A stretch of DNA of 64,000 bases from Ornithodoros turicata (lineage: Eukaryota; Arthropoda; Arachnida; Ixodida; Argasidae): NCBI RefSeq assembly GCF_037126465.1, contig NC_088202.1:131144123-131208122 (forward strand), given 5' to 3'. Below, in pieces: positions 10,801-21,640 of this stretch. The position numbers and the translations under genes were made by a program. How positions within the stretch are numbered: position 1 is the stretch's first letter; every line of letters begins with the position of its first letter. The notes below the pieces were generated by a model. That model made no database searches and had not been told where the DNA came from. It was given only the letters and a program-made list of their open reading frames with translations.

Positions 10801-12918
10801 ATTTCAGCTGCGAGTACCAAAGGTTCCACTGCTACTCGGAGTTTTTATCAGTCAATGAGGGGGTGTCCGTATATTTGATGGGGGGTCTACCTCCATAGGT
10901 AATTCTCCTACTTGATAACACTACAATCCCGTTCTCTGATATATTAGATTACGAAAAAAAATGCTTTGTTGAGCGTATATTGGATGATGACGACGGCATC
11001 TTACAAGCATCCGAACCAATGGAGACTGTATTTTTATTTTGTTTTACATAAATTTTATCGATCGATTTTATAACTTCTGCGTTTGAAACGTACGCTGGCG
11101 GATTTGCGCACCTTTGCTGAGCAATTTTCCACTAAATCGGCTCGCAGCACCGAACCGTACATCTGCTGCAGCCCTTGGGAGATCGTATGTGCTCCCCACG
11201 AAAGTGGCTCAATAAATGCGAACAAACTTTGAAGGCAATTGTCACTGGGGGCTGTTGGAAGCAGGTCAGTGGGACGCCCGTGAAGGAAGGTAATCCTGCG
11301 ATGGGCTAGTGCAAACTTCGGGGGACACGGGAGCAATCTGAGAACGTGCTGGTACGCAATCAATCAGCCAATCGATATCGCACCTGTTGAAACGAACGTG
11401 GAAATCTCCCTTTCCCCTCAAGGTTCCTCTCATAAAACACATCCGTTGCACAATGTTTGGCCCGTGTTGAGGACTACTGCCACAGCACCACACGATCACA
11501 AGCTCTCGTGTAAATTGATGACGAATTCGACTTCTCTTGGTTGACAGACGGCACAACGTGAACTTACATATTTTTTTTAAGCTCATACAGGAGGAGAGAG
11601 ACATCATTTTAGCATCTTGCCAGTCACGTGCTTTTGCATAATCACTCTATAGAGTAGCGGGTCTTACGCTAAGTGAGGTATACGTCTTCATTTTTCTTAT
11701 GAAACTATCGTCATCATCATCATCATCACAAGCTGTAATCTAGCATTACCAAAGTAATATGCAGCCAGAAACATTATACGCGGAACGTTTATGAACTAAT
11801 GTTTCTGAGACAAAACGTAATGCAGGCAGTGCATCCAAAATACCTAACGTTTGTTTTATCCTGAGTGCATACACTTCACGTAATAGGTCACATCATAGAT
11901 GACAGCTACTGACAGCTGCAATAAGCGGATGTGTGCAGCCTTGCACGGAATTTAAACTCTACTCAAGTTACATAATCTCAAATGCCTTTGGAAGTAACTT
12001 GGTGTTCGAAATATTTTTAAAAGCCAGTATTTATGTATCTAACTTAAATACTTTGGAAATTTTTGGAAGTAAGTCGCACTGTTTCTTAAGGGACTTCTAA
12101 GACATTTCCGTTTCATAAGTATTGTCTCGTGAGGCAGGAAGGTCGAGAAAAGGATGTACATCGTGTGTGCCATTTACATATGCGTACATTGTATCTCAGT
12201 AAATCCCGTATCACTGTAAATTCCGTACCTCGGGCAGGTGGCGCCTCAGGTTTTGTTGATAGGTGTGTGGACAATGTGTTGGTGAATTATCGCGGTCTAT
12301 CGAAGCTAGGGAAGAGTGTCAGTGCCTTATGGCAAGCGAGGACGGCGGCTACAAATGTTAATGTCTGAGAGAAATATTTGGTTAAAACAATATATGTAGT
12401 TTAAAGCGGATCGCGCGGGGTCTTTCATTTTTACAAAGGGATGGTACCCGAGACAAGGAGAGAGACAACACACAGAAAATGTCAGCGCCATACTGCTCCT
12501 AACAGTCGTTCGTTTTGTGTGGCTCTGCTTCCTCCTCCTCCTCCTCATCGAGTGTCGGCGCGAATGAAATTATCGAGCGAGATGCCCGCGGAAGAGAGCG
12601 GGGAAGAAAGTCTGCACGAGGAAATATTGCGGAAAATCCAGGGTGTCCGCACGAATACCCTTTCTTATCTTCACTTTGCTTGTATTTGTTTGACAGAAAA
12701 TTGCGGAACCTGATGGTATATTGAAAGTAACGAGTTACTTTCGTGAGGGCAGGGGCGATATGTAAAGTTAAAATACGCGGAGAGGTTAGTCGCAGTGATG
12801 AGGACCTACAACTCCGCATTCATCTGCTGTGGCTGCAGGCAGCAGCCACTGAGGCACATGCGTCACTGTGACACTGGTGATGCCACAATAAAGGGGTCAC
12901 AGACACAAAGTGTTGCGG
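10801..12918. other. No recognised gene; microsatellites
   Basis: Small repeats only: (TCA)n near 11709-11727, an AGTAACT-like patch near 11965-12080 and (TCC)n at about 12526-12549. Minus ORFs in 11055-11607 show no recognisable motif. Confidence 0.45.
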
Positions 12919-13158
12919 TCAAAGACGAGAAACCCAGCCCGGGTCCGTCAGGAATCGTATTAAGCCGTCTATGGCAAAACATTGGGGTGCTGGATTGTTC
13001 CAGGGCCCTAGACGAACTTTCAGATTTAATGGGCCGTTGGTGATCTCGCGAAAAGCTAACCGTAAACAGGTTCTCGGCCATTCATATGCAGTACAGTGTA
13101 GGAGGATATGCTCAGTATCCTCAAGTGCGACACAAGTGGACAATTCGTGGAGCAACAT
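12919..13158 (-). pseudogene. C-terminal relic of an RNase H-type LINE ORF2
   Basis: The minus-strand frame keeps the tail architecture of the LINE ORFs at 25350-26075 and 60306-62195. There is a degraded zinc-knuckle (STCVALEDTEHILLHC, first Cys lost), then GPLNLKVRLGPWNNPAPQ, then a hydrophobic end (IDGLIRFLTDPG). The order and spacing match RPLNLAKILGPWSN in the 241-codon copy. There is no RNase H domain upstream in frame, so the copy is truncated or eroded. Confidence 0.6.
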
Positions 13159-14164
13159 TTCCTCATTCTGTACATCCCGTGAGGCATGTGCGCACGGTTG
13201 AAAAAAGTCCGCGTATTTTTAAAAAGATCCTCTCTAGTGGGCTTTTTTGGATAAAACCCGGATATTTTGGAGAATATATACGAGGCTAGAAATGTGACAC
13301 AGAGTATAGAACAAATGTGCTTTGCTCTTCTTGATTTCGGATGACTTCTCGTAGTTTCTGTTTACGGAACTGCCTGTCCCAGCAACATTGTATCAGTTTC
13401 TATTGTTTTCCGAAAAGTGGAGTTCCATGCACGCGTGGTTGAATGGTGTGGATCCTACATGCCTAGGTTAGCTGTCGTGTTCCGGCGCACTTCAGTTACA
13501 ATGCCTCCAAAACGGACGTAAACCTCTCCCCGAATGGGCAGAAGAAAGCTGAAAATAGTTAAATCTGAAAAGTTATAAGTTAAAAAGTTACAGAGTTACA
13601 AAGTTGTTAATATTGCGCGTACCTGGGCTTTTGCAAACAAAAAGCTGACACTTCAAGAAAAATTAACCGGGCGTTTTCCTTGTGACGTTGAACTCAGATT
13701 GTCTTTCACATCACACCTGGAGAAAATCTCTAAAAAATCCGGATAAAATTGCGTGTCTAAAATAAAAAAAATCCACCGGATAAAATTCGTGTGGATTACA
13801 TCCAAACAAACCTTCATGTGCGCAACATTCAGTGGGAGTCGGTGCATTAAAGACGCATGCAGTCTACTTACGCCACGGAGGATGGAAAAATCCATACTAG
13901 GTTTAATGGACCTTTTTCACATACGCGCGGCATCCTAGCGGCTCTCCAGCGAACCACCCTCGGCGCGCGCCAAAAGCCCACCCACGTAGGTAGCACAAAG
14001 GACGAAAACCGTTACGGAGTGGGACCGACGAGCTGGTCCCCACTTCTGTCGTCCCCATCCAGCGCCATCTATTGAACACGGAGATAACATTGCCCGGCGC
14101 ACTCATGGTCATGTGCATGCGCATAAGCAGTTGTGAAGAAGGTCCAATAACTCTCAAGTAGTCA
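13159..14164. other. No recognised gene
   Basis: CCGGATAAAATT-type short repeats occur near 13245-13265, 13735-13760 and 13780-13795, in both orientations. They may be ends of a decayed MITE. Otherwise nothing was recognised. Confidence 0.4.
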
Positions 14165-14365
14165 CGTAGCGCTCAACGACTCACACGCATCAAACTGGCG
14201 GGAGAAGGTTGGCATCTGTGCACGTAAATGCATATGGCGTGAGATACGTCGTCGTCATAATCAGCAAGAGCAGCAGTATCTACTGCCTCCTTGCCTGCAA
14301 TGCCACAATGACCAGGAACCCACTGAATGATGGCATCATGTCCAGCCAACATTACACGATAACGG
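14165..14365 (-). pseudogene. RNase H domain relic from a LINE
   Basis: The minus frame contains AGHDAIIQWVPGHCGIAGKE followed by AVDTAALADYDDD. It matches the C-terminal catalytic block of LINE-type RNase H (Q/W, PGH, GI.GNE.AD), with Asn replaced by Lys in the GNE position. The usual downstream Asp appears as VD. The upstream catalytic motifs are not in frame. A poly-A tract at 14450-14465 lies upstream. Confidence 0.6.
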
Positions 14366-16057
14366 ATGGTTCTAGCAGTTTGAAGGGGAACATAGTTTGG
14401 AGTCTGCCGCCCAAATCCGGTACTTTCAACTGCAACCTTCCATTCAGACAAAAAAAAAAAAAGAAAAGCAAAACAAGAAAAGACACCTCTGCAGAGGCAC
14501 GACGCTACGCGTTCTATGGCCTTGGCAATGCCGTGGACGATGTACGGTGATAGAGCATTGTCGGTTCTATCCTGTGGGACGTAGAAGGGCTGACGATGCA
14601 CTGAGAGCAGTGACAGACCCGTCTGTGAATAACATCTTCCGCGACGTACAGACCGCATCAATGTGCTACAGAGTTAACTGTCGTACCACTGCAATACTTT
14701 CGCATGATTCTTTCCTGAGGTCAGGGATATGTAAGCATGCCGAAAATCGGCTGTTCCGTGCAACACGGTTCCATCACACCGACTCGCAGATAGTACATCG
14801 CAACCACTCACGATGTCAGACCACAGTGACGTGCGAAGAAGTATCCGGGAAAGGGTAATACTTATTATTATTTTCGAAACTTTTCGACGGTAGGAAGGAG
14901 CGGCGCTCTTAACTCATGACCTTCAGCAATGATCACGTTAGTCCCTGTCGTACTCGGGGCGCATGAACAGACCCCGAAGCTGCGCGCTACGATGTTCGTC
15001 AACTCTTTTGCACTTTCGTGGAATATGTAGTGTTCCACTCACACACTTTTTTTTTACGGTTTGTGTGATTTGTACTCTACTCAATTAGTTTTCCTTGCGT
15101 TCTAGTCAGAACCTTATCTCTTTTGAGTACCTTGTGCAAGCCTGGAAGCGTTTATCATTATCCCCGAACTGAGATAGTCCATTACGCACGAATATATGAG
15201 CGCATCCTGTATTCAAACTAGCGCTTTCTGTCGCACAGAACACCGTGTCACCGACAATACTGAGTCATCTATGTATTTGCATTGTACTCGTATTATATAT
15301 TTCTATAATTTCAGCGCATCTCGTATTAAAAGACACCACGGAACATGTGCACCCATTGTCCCCGCACTGGAATGGCAGCGGGAATGGCGCTCTCAAGGCA
15401 TTAGTCGTTTCTCGCGCTCATATGACCTCTCCTATTCCCCACAAATCTTTTCCCATCCTGCCTTTGTCCCTTCCGTGTGACAGGTCGCGAAATAAGCCCA
15501 GGAGGACCGGAAAGAAATAAGGCCCTTCTTGGAACTTTTATCGACGATGAGTCTATTAGATCCATCCCGCCCATTCATTAAGGGGTCTACACGTAGGATT
15601 AATCTAGATGTCAGGCTTGGAAATGTGAAGCTGATCGCTCGATGCTGCATTTCGATCTCCTCAAATGGGAGGCATTGTTCCCTCTCGATCAATTCTCTGG
15701 AACGACATTGGAAGGAACTGTCTTGGGAGTAATGTATTTTAAAGAGTGAAGACTTGGAGTGCAGAAGGGCCTACCACTTAACTCGTCAATGTGAAAGCTT
15801 GATGGTGAAACGATGTGTGGTGTCAGCTGGTATCGGAAATGGGTGACAGGTATTGTGTTGGGCGTTGTATGTTCAAAAATAGAGCACTCAGGTGCTCTCA
15901 TGCTGTAAATTTACTGACATTATCTAGCCATGGCATCTGACTGTACATGACCATATCAGGGCTTCGTACCTCATCAAGCACGAAGATGCAGTATCATTGT
16001 TCACTCATTATCCCATCACGTCATTATTTCAAACCAACCAGTGTGTCTGGGGTAGTG
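14366..16057. other. No recognised gene
   Basis: A poly-A run lies at about 14450-14463. The remaining sequence showed no family signature. The final 12 bases (TCTGGGGTAGTG, 16046-16057) are the left target duplication of the LINE fragment that follows. Confidence 0.45.
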
Positions 16058-16273
16058 CCACCCATTTGTGAGTTCTGCGGTGAGGTCGTCACAGTTCTTC
16101 ACCTTCTGTTGGTATGTCCTGCATATCAGCAGCTTAGACGAAGACACTTCAAAAAGTTGTACGATTTGTGCATTCCGCTCCACTTGAGGTTACTTGTGGG
16201 AGATGAACCACTGGTCGCTTTTAATGCGGTGTTGGCTTATTTGAAAGACATTAACCTCCTGCAGTTTATTTAG
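16058..16273 (+). CDS. LINE ORF2 C-terminus (zinc-knuckle), partial
   Basis: This is the last 71 codons of a LINE ORF2. C-x2-C, H and C residues within CEFCGEVVTVLHLLLVCP form the CCHC knuckle that follows RNase H in I-group elements; a charged RRRHFKKLYD stretch and a hydrophobic end follow. The open frame upstream of 16058 belongs to the target DNA, as shown by the target duplication, so the apparent 108-codon ORF is a chance fusion. The sequence differs from the 25350 and 60306 families, indicating a third LINE family. Confidence 0.65.
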   Translation, partial: PPICEFCGEVVTVLHLLLVCPAYQQLRRRHFKKLYDLCIPLHLRLLVGDEPLVAFNAVLAYLKDINLLQFI

Positions 16274-16860
16274 CAACATAGGTTGCTGGAGCAGGGCTGT
16301 AAACCCTCGCCCGAGTGTGCCCCGAAGTCCAGAAGGACAGAGGAATATAGGTGACTCCCTCGCGGGGGGCACCCTCGGAATCCCTCTGGGTAGAGGGTTC
16401 GATGAGCCCCTCGCCAGATGTACCTCCGAAGTTTCACAATGAAACAGAGGAATATTGGTGACTCCCTCGCCTGGTGGTACATCAAAGCTCCGTGGCTTTT
16501 CGTTGCGACATGTTATATTCATACTCAACCATATACTTTATTAAACCACAGATCATCTTCTATGTACATTACACATCACCCCATACTAACTTTGCTGCGA
16601 CCTGCCCACACGTTTGGCACCATTCGGCCGGTAGCGAGCTGGGTTGTCCTTACCCAGTGCCACAATGATGTGGGCTCTGCAGCATGATGAGAACATACAC
16701 AGTCTCAGATCTGACAATGGGCATAGGAAATTAATAGTCTCTGATAATGCAAATACCTGACTGAACTGGACCCAATGTAGAGTAACTCAACAAAATTATT
16801 CGGCGCAGCATGATCTTTGATATCCTTGCGCCAGTAAAGTCAAATCAAATCAAATCAAAG
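16058..16860 (+). mobile_element. 5'-truncated LINE with (TCAAA)n tail and 12-bp target duplication
   Basis: The insertion begins at CCACCCATTTGTGAG and ends in (TCAAA)n. TCTGGGGTAGTG is found immediately before it (16046-16057) and again immediately after the tail (16861-16872), a perfect 12-bp target-site duplication. The first 216 bases encode the end of ORF2, with a zinc-knuckle (CEFCGEVVTVLHLLLVCP) and a tail ending LLQFI before the stop at 16273. The rest is 3' UTR. It contains two related sub-blocks of TGACTCCCTCGC with intervening CCTC-rich text, near 16350-16365 and 16458-16472. Confidence 0.8.
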
Positions 16861-17730
16861 TCTGGGGTAGTGAACCGCATATGAAGTGGTAATTTTTCTG
16901 ACCCATCATTATAGTATGTACCCGTGTATTTGCTGCTGTTCGGTTGGTTGTTGTTTGAAGTCTCGAGGGATAATATATATTGGAATATCCCCAGGATTTC
17001 TTTGGTGAATTTCGCTTCCAACGCGTCACGAACACTGCACATCAAATGCTGCACTGCAAATATCACATCAGCATTGCATTACACTAAAGTAACGCAACAT
17101 TTTGTGTCCAAGTTAAATGCGGAAACAATAGCAGAATTGCCGATACGCTTTTGGGGACTTGAAGGCACAGCCTGATTGATTTTAAGGAAAACTGAAATGT
17201 AGATCTCGACTTCACTATTGTGTTGTCAGCAACTGCACATCACTTGCACCAGTTACATTGATGAAAAAAAAAAAAAAAAAAAAACTCTTCGAACGATGAC
17301 GACGGTGATCATTCCGACACAAACGATTACTGGCTGAAGAAGAGGAAGATTACAAACACAGAGTTGTCATAAACAACAACAACTACATGAGTGCATGTGG
17401 GTTAGTATATCAGTGGGATGACGATGAAAAAGATGAGGCACACACACACACACACACACATGATACACGCAAATGAGATATCACACACGCACCTGAGTAG
17501 TCATAAACCACACAACGAGTTCAACAGCAAACACGCACAAAGCACCCAATGTTTCAAAACTTTGTGTCTGCACCAATGTCTACAATGTTTTTGGGACTTA
17601 CATTCGTAAAAGCCGTTCATACGTCATCACTGGGTGGACGAAGTCACCAAAGACTTATGTATCCATAAGTTCGTAACGTTTATCGTCTACGACAAGTGAG
17701 GGGATAGCGGCTAGCTGGTGAACATTCATA
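16861..17730. other. No recognised gene; poly-A and (CA)n
   Basis: A 21-base poly-A run lies at 17264-17284 and a (CA)n run at 17439-17460. No coding relic was identified. Confidence 0.5.
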
Positions 17731-17773
17731 GTGTGACCTTGAGTGTAACCTTGAGTGTAACCTTGGGTGTAAC
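17731..17773. repeat. 12-nt tandem repeat
   Basis: GTGTAACCTTGA-like units are repeated about 3.5 times, and the last unit runs into the SINE. It appears to replace the missing tRNA-like 5' end of that SINE. Confidence 0.75.
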
Positions 17774-18041
17774 CCGCTCGCTGGTGGTAGCCAAGGACGC
17801 GCTAAAGACTGGGAGGTGGTGGGTTCGAATCCTACCGCCGGCTGTGCTGTCTGAGGTTTTCCCTGGGTTTTCCGAAGACTTTGCAGACGAATGTCGGCGG
17901 CGCATTGCCCCTGTAGTCGGCCCAGGACGCATACTAATACCCCCGTCCCCCACTCCATCCTGCTGTCCTCTCTCCATCTGTCCACATCTGTACGCCGCTC
18001 ATAGTCACAGTTGCTTCGCGGCGCTAACACGAAAAAAAAAA
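17774..18041 (+). mobile_element. tRNA-derived SINE, 5' end missing
   Basis: It contains a perfect RNA polymerase III B box (GGTTCGAATCC, 17822-17832) preceded by GACTGGGAGGTGGT. The family body follows (TTTTCCCTGGGTTTTCCGA, AGTCGGCCCAGGACGCATAC, ACAGTTGCTTCGCGGCGCTA), then a poly-A tail. It is collinear with 47399-47695 but lacks the A-box region, which is replaced by a minisatellite. A 60-nt hairpin begins directly after the tail. Confidence 0.85.
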
Positions 18042-18101
18042 ACGTAAAAGACGAACACACACGAAGGCTCCGAAGCCTTCCTGTGTGTTCGTCTTTTACG
18101 T
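18042..18101. repeat. 60-nt near-perfect hairpin
   Basis: The outer arms 18042-18060 and 18083-18101 are perfect 19-bp inverted copies (ACGTAAAAGACGAACACAC). The inner arms GAAGGCT/AGCCTTC (18063-18069, 18074-18080) continue the stem after one extra pair and one mismatch, with a CCGA loop. It sits exactly at the 3' end of the SINE. Function is unknown. Confidence 0.85.
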
Positions 18102-19609
18102 GTCCTCAAGTTCACGTATTTTCTGCACTATGTATATCATCTACTAGAAATTAGATTATTTTCTTGAATCGCATGCCCTCAACTAAAACGCAGGCTGCTC
18201 CACGTTATTCACCTCTGCAGTATCAGTACGCTTACGTCCAAGTTGATATACTTGTCTTTTCAGCATCTGTGTGAGGAACAACCGAACAAGCATTGATTAA
18301 TCTCAGTGATGACTAACAAACACCTGAGTCAATTTTGATTACAGGTTAGAAAAACCGCTTTTCTTTTTGTAATATATCTATACGGCATTCTTCAGACCAG
18401 CGAGCTAGCTCCCGCACATAAAACAACTATACCCCTAATTCATTTTTCTGCGCAACTCTGGGATTAGTTACTTCCTGTGCTGCGAGGGCAACCCGCCTTT
18501 AAAAAAAATATTGTTGGAGGAAGCCAACCGGCTGTCCAGGAAGTGTATAGTTCGTTTTCGATCACTCTTGGATGCTCCCAAAATAGACTTTGCAACGCCC
18601 GTGTTGTCGGTGTTGTTCCGATAATTATATGGGGGAGAGAAAGTGTGTGATGGACTGGGCGTAATCTGCTTCGTGTCTCGAAGTGAAGAAGATATCTTGT
18701 TTGGGAGTGTTGTTGGCAGGGATTAGACGCCTTTTTGCCGTGCCTCTCTCTGTTCGTGATTGGTGTCTGATGGAGCGTCCACTTGCTGTCTGTGCGTACC
18801 ACCTTTCATTCTGTTCACAGAAGAGCTTTCTTTTCGTTCATGGAAGCGGGATGAGCAAAACTAACGTGCGCGTTTTTACTTTCATTGCGTGAATTAGTGA
18901 AAATACAAATACTATAAAGAAGGTGGCTGCATCAACGTGGATGCCGGCTGCTAGAAGACGCAATGAGTGAAACGGAAACCATATTGAAGAAACATTGTTG
19001 GAAATCAAACATATAGGAAAAGAAAACTACATGGTGGAAAGTCCGCGTTGGAGAAACAACAGCAAAGAAAAAAAAGAAGAAAGAAAAAAGAAAAGCTTTG
19101 CGCTTTGCTTTATGTGCTTAGTGGAATATCAGGCACTACACGGGGCTCTGTACACATGTGACAGTTTCAGATGCGACCTTATTTGATATATGCGGTTTTT
19201 GGAAGTTCTTCTTAAAGTTTTTCTTCATAGGTTTTTCCTCTTCTTAGATTAACACCGCTATGCACGACACTTCGTAAATCTCAACATTTATGTTTTGCTT
19301 CAACTACTCTTAACGATTTGAATCATCCTATTAGAAAATACAGATATACGCGGGGGAGTTCATTTTTACCGGTTACATATTTTTTATAAAAAAAAAGCTA
19401 CGAAAGCTAGACGGACGCCATTTTTGCAGGTGGGTTCTACGGCCACGCAGACATCCTTTCGAAGACAGTATGTAACTACAAGGTGGCTGGTTGCATAAAG
19501 TTCAATACTCAATTCTTTATGATTAACGAATTAAGGGCAAAGGCGGGATAGCAGTGAACGAAGCACTAAAACACCAAGCAAGCTGGTGTAACGATGTGGA
19601 TGACACTCA
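18102..19609. other. No recognised gene
   Basis: No coding relic was seen. Around 19395-19490 on the minus strand there is a diverged copy of the dispersed repeat also found at 21895-21990 and 25150-25270 (CTACGGCCACGCAGACATCC...ATGTAACTACAAGGTG). Confidence 0.45.
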
Positions 19610-20073
19610 GAACGCGGGATCTACATGTGCTGTCGTCACGCCACAGTAACATGTTCAACTGAGTGCTCGCTTGTCCCATCAAATATCATCGACTGCTGCG
19701 GAGCTTCACGAGATTCTGCTGGCGCTTCGTCACATTGGTTCTCCTCCAACTGGTCTCTCGTAAGTGATATTCACTGACTCGCGGGCAAGCTTGCTGGGAA
19801 TTCTACTAAATCGTGTCAAGAATAAACCCGTCCAGAAAAGCACCTGTATCTGTTTATCCTTAGTACCAATAAACTCTACTCTTACTTACTAACCCATACT
19901 ATTATCACATATATATATTTTATTTATTCTTTCATATTAATAAAACCTTAATAACATGTATATGCACAACTCCTCTTATAAATATTGTATAACACATTGT
20001 AACAGATTGCCAATTTTACTGAATCTCTGTATAATACTCAGTGCATTTTCCATGTATTATGCTTTATGTTAAA

Positions 20074-20295
20074 TACTGTAAACGTATTTTTATTCGCGAC
20101 GTGTTAATTTTCGCGAATTTCGCGACCGCTGAAAAATCGCGAAAAATTTTACTCGCGAACACAGCTCGACGTTTATCCCGCGGAAGGAAACAACCTTGGA
20201 ATCGCGAAATTAGATACTCGCGAATTATTTCGCAAATGACTGAATGCGCGATTCGCCAAAATTAATACATCGCGAATAAACATACGCTTACAGTA
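20074..20295. mobile_element. TACTGTAAACGTA-type MITE rich in TCGCGA
   Basis: TACTGTAAACGTATTTTTAT at the left is mirrored by ATAAACATACGCTTACAGTA at the right. The interior is full of TTCGCGAA/TCGCGAAA words. Length is 222 bases with no ORF. The ends including TA suggest a TA-targeting superfamily, but this is inference. Confidence 0.75.
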
Positions 20296-20446
20296 AACCA
20301 CTATCGCAAAGATGTGTCCCCATGACTGTGGTTCCGCTCTCCCCTCTACTTCCTTCCCCACCCACAACTCCTATACTTTTTTCTTTTAATTCATTCACAT
20401 TTTCACACCCTTACTCCCGCAATACCATTACCATACCGCATACCAT

Positions 20447-20466
20447 CCTGTGCCATATGGCACAGG
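20447..20466. repeat. 20-bp perfect palindrome
   Basis: CCTGTGCCATATGGCACAGG reads identically on both strands. No associated element was identified. Confidence 0.85.
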
Positions 20467-21097
20467 AATATGGATGATTTAATTCTCCCACTTTCCTAAT
20501 CATTATTTTATTATTTCCGCTCCGTGGTCCTACCTTACCACTTTTAACATTATTATTATTAGCCCTCCTCCCCGACTGCAGTCTAGCACCTATTGCCCAC
20601 GACGTCGTATGCGGATATCATTCTGCTGTTTCAAAGAGGGCATGACATCGTTATGAAGCGGATCCCAGCTCACGTAGGCATTCCCCGAAAAGGAGCTGCA
20701 GGTCCCTGTATACTTCACGGAGTCGGACGCTAAGAGAATGCTTCGTAACTTACGTCACGACGCCTGAAGACGCACATGGTTGGTTGACGCGGAGTCCAGC
20801 TTGCTAGCCACAGTCGACTCGAATTTACGCTTCTGTCTTCCGAGTCCTTTGGGAAAGGTAAACTCGCCGAACTGCCTCACGTGTGATGATGTGGAGAACA
20901 CTGAAAGCATATTAACTAACTGCTCCAGATATACAGTGTCCAACGTAATGACCTCAGAGCCCGCCTTGGAAAGACCGGACCACCGTCCTCTTGACTTAGT
21001 GAAGCTCCTCGGAGAATGGCCGAGGGATCTTAGACAGCGTGCGACAGCTGCATTAATGACATTTCTTGTGGACATTGCAGCGCCTGTAACTTTTTAG

Positions 21098-21330
21098 ACT
21101 TACTGATTATTATTTTCGAGTGTTTTCGAGTAGCCGGCTCCTCTGTCTTGTAGGAGGCCCCCACCACCATATTTTTCTTTCTTAACTCAAACTCCACGTT
21201 GATACGCTGATGGTGTCGTTTTCTGGAGCTTCAAGTGGTGGTAGGGACAGCAAAAACACAAGTCGACAGGGCTCCTCATTGACAATCCTCATTGAGAGCC
21301 ATTCTGTCTTTTAAAGCTAGAGTCTTTTTA
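21098..21330. other. 3' continuation of the LINE relic, undefined end
   Basis: This is non-coding sequence following the RNase H relic. It contains GGAGGCCCCCACCACCAT, which may be the LINE 3' UTR. No tail was recognised. Confidence 0.35.
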
Positions 21331-21433
21331 CTACTAACACTACGCTATTGTTACTAACACTACGCAACACTACACTACTAACACTACACTACTAACACTA
21401 CGCAACACTACTAGAGTCATTTTAGTGACTCTA
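21331..21433. repeat. Minisatellite ending in a TAGAGTCA foldback
   Basis: ACTACTAACACTACGCAACA-like units are repeated several times to about 21411. TAGAGTCA...TGACTCTA (21412-21433) then forms a small hairpin related to the 34-bp foldback at 40214-40247. Confidence 0.75.
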
Positions 21434-21556
21434 TTAAAGACCATCAAACGAGCACGTGCTGTGAACTATCCGTCTCCGAACTTGGCTATGGAAATGAGCT
21501 CGAACCAAAACAGCTCTCCTCAGGATGCTCAGGATGCTCATAATCCTCGCTAAAGG

Positions 21557-21640
21557 AGGGGGTAGATATATTTATTAGACGAAAAAGAAAAGAAAACAAG
21601 GAAGGAAAGGCGAAAATGGGAAAAAGGGGGGAGGGGCGGG
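21557..21640 (-). mobile_element. Possible poly-C-tailed LINE 3' end
   Basis: A G-rich start followed by TAGATATATTTATTAGACG and a purine-rich run mirrors the minus-strand ends at 28005 and 57235 (G run, ATATGTTTATTAAG, purine tract). The diagnostic GGAATAGCAAGC block was not found, so this is tentative. Confidence 0.4.

Larger units (their letters stand above)
19846..20584. mobile_element. ~739-bp insertion of unknown type
   Basis: This A/T-rich block interrupts the RNase H relic and is flanked by AGCACCT on both sides. It contains a MITE (20074-20295) and a 20-bp palindrome (20447-20466). No coding sequence or inverted termini were obvious, so the class of the inserted element is undetermined. 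Confidence 0.45.
19610..21097 (+). pseudogene. RNase H plus zinc-knuckle LINE relic, split by an insertion
   Basis: The first part (about 19610-19845) reads SSTAAELHEILLALRHIG then, after an in-frame TAA, VIFTDSRASLLGILLN: the catalytic Glu and Asp blocks of RNase H. The second part (20585-21097) carries GHDIVMKRIPAHVGIPRKGA (third block, frameshifted), a degraded CCHC knuckle (CLTCDDVENTESILTNC) and RPLDLVKLLGEWP, then stops. The two parts join in the expected domain order. AGCACCT occurs at 19839-19845 and again at 20585-20591, consistent with a 7-bp target duplication around the ~739-bp insert. Stops, frameshifts and a lost Asn/Asp show it is dead. Confidence 0.65.

Noticed and set aside
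17822..17832. GGTTCGAATCC B boxes here and at 47478 as functional tRNA genes
   Set aside because: They are embedded in ~300-base SINEs with long tRNA-unrelated bodies, tails and target duplications. The tRNA folds are degenerate and lack proper acceptor pairing.
21331..21415. CRISPR-like array
   Set aside because: The units are contiguous minisatellite repeats without unique spacers, in a eukaryotic repeat landscape.
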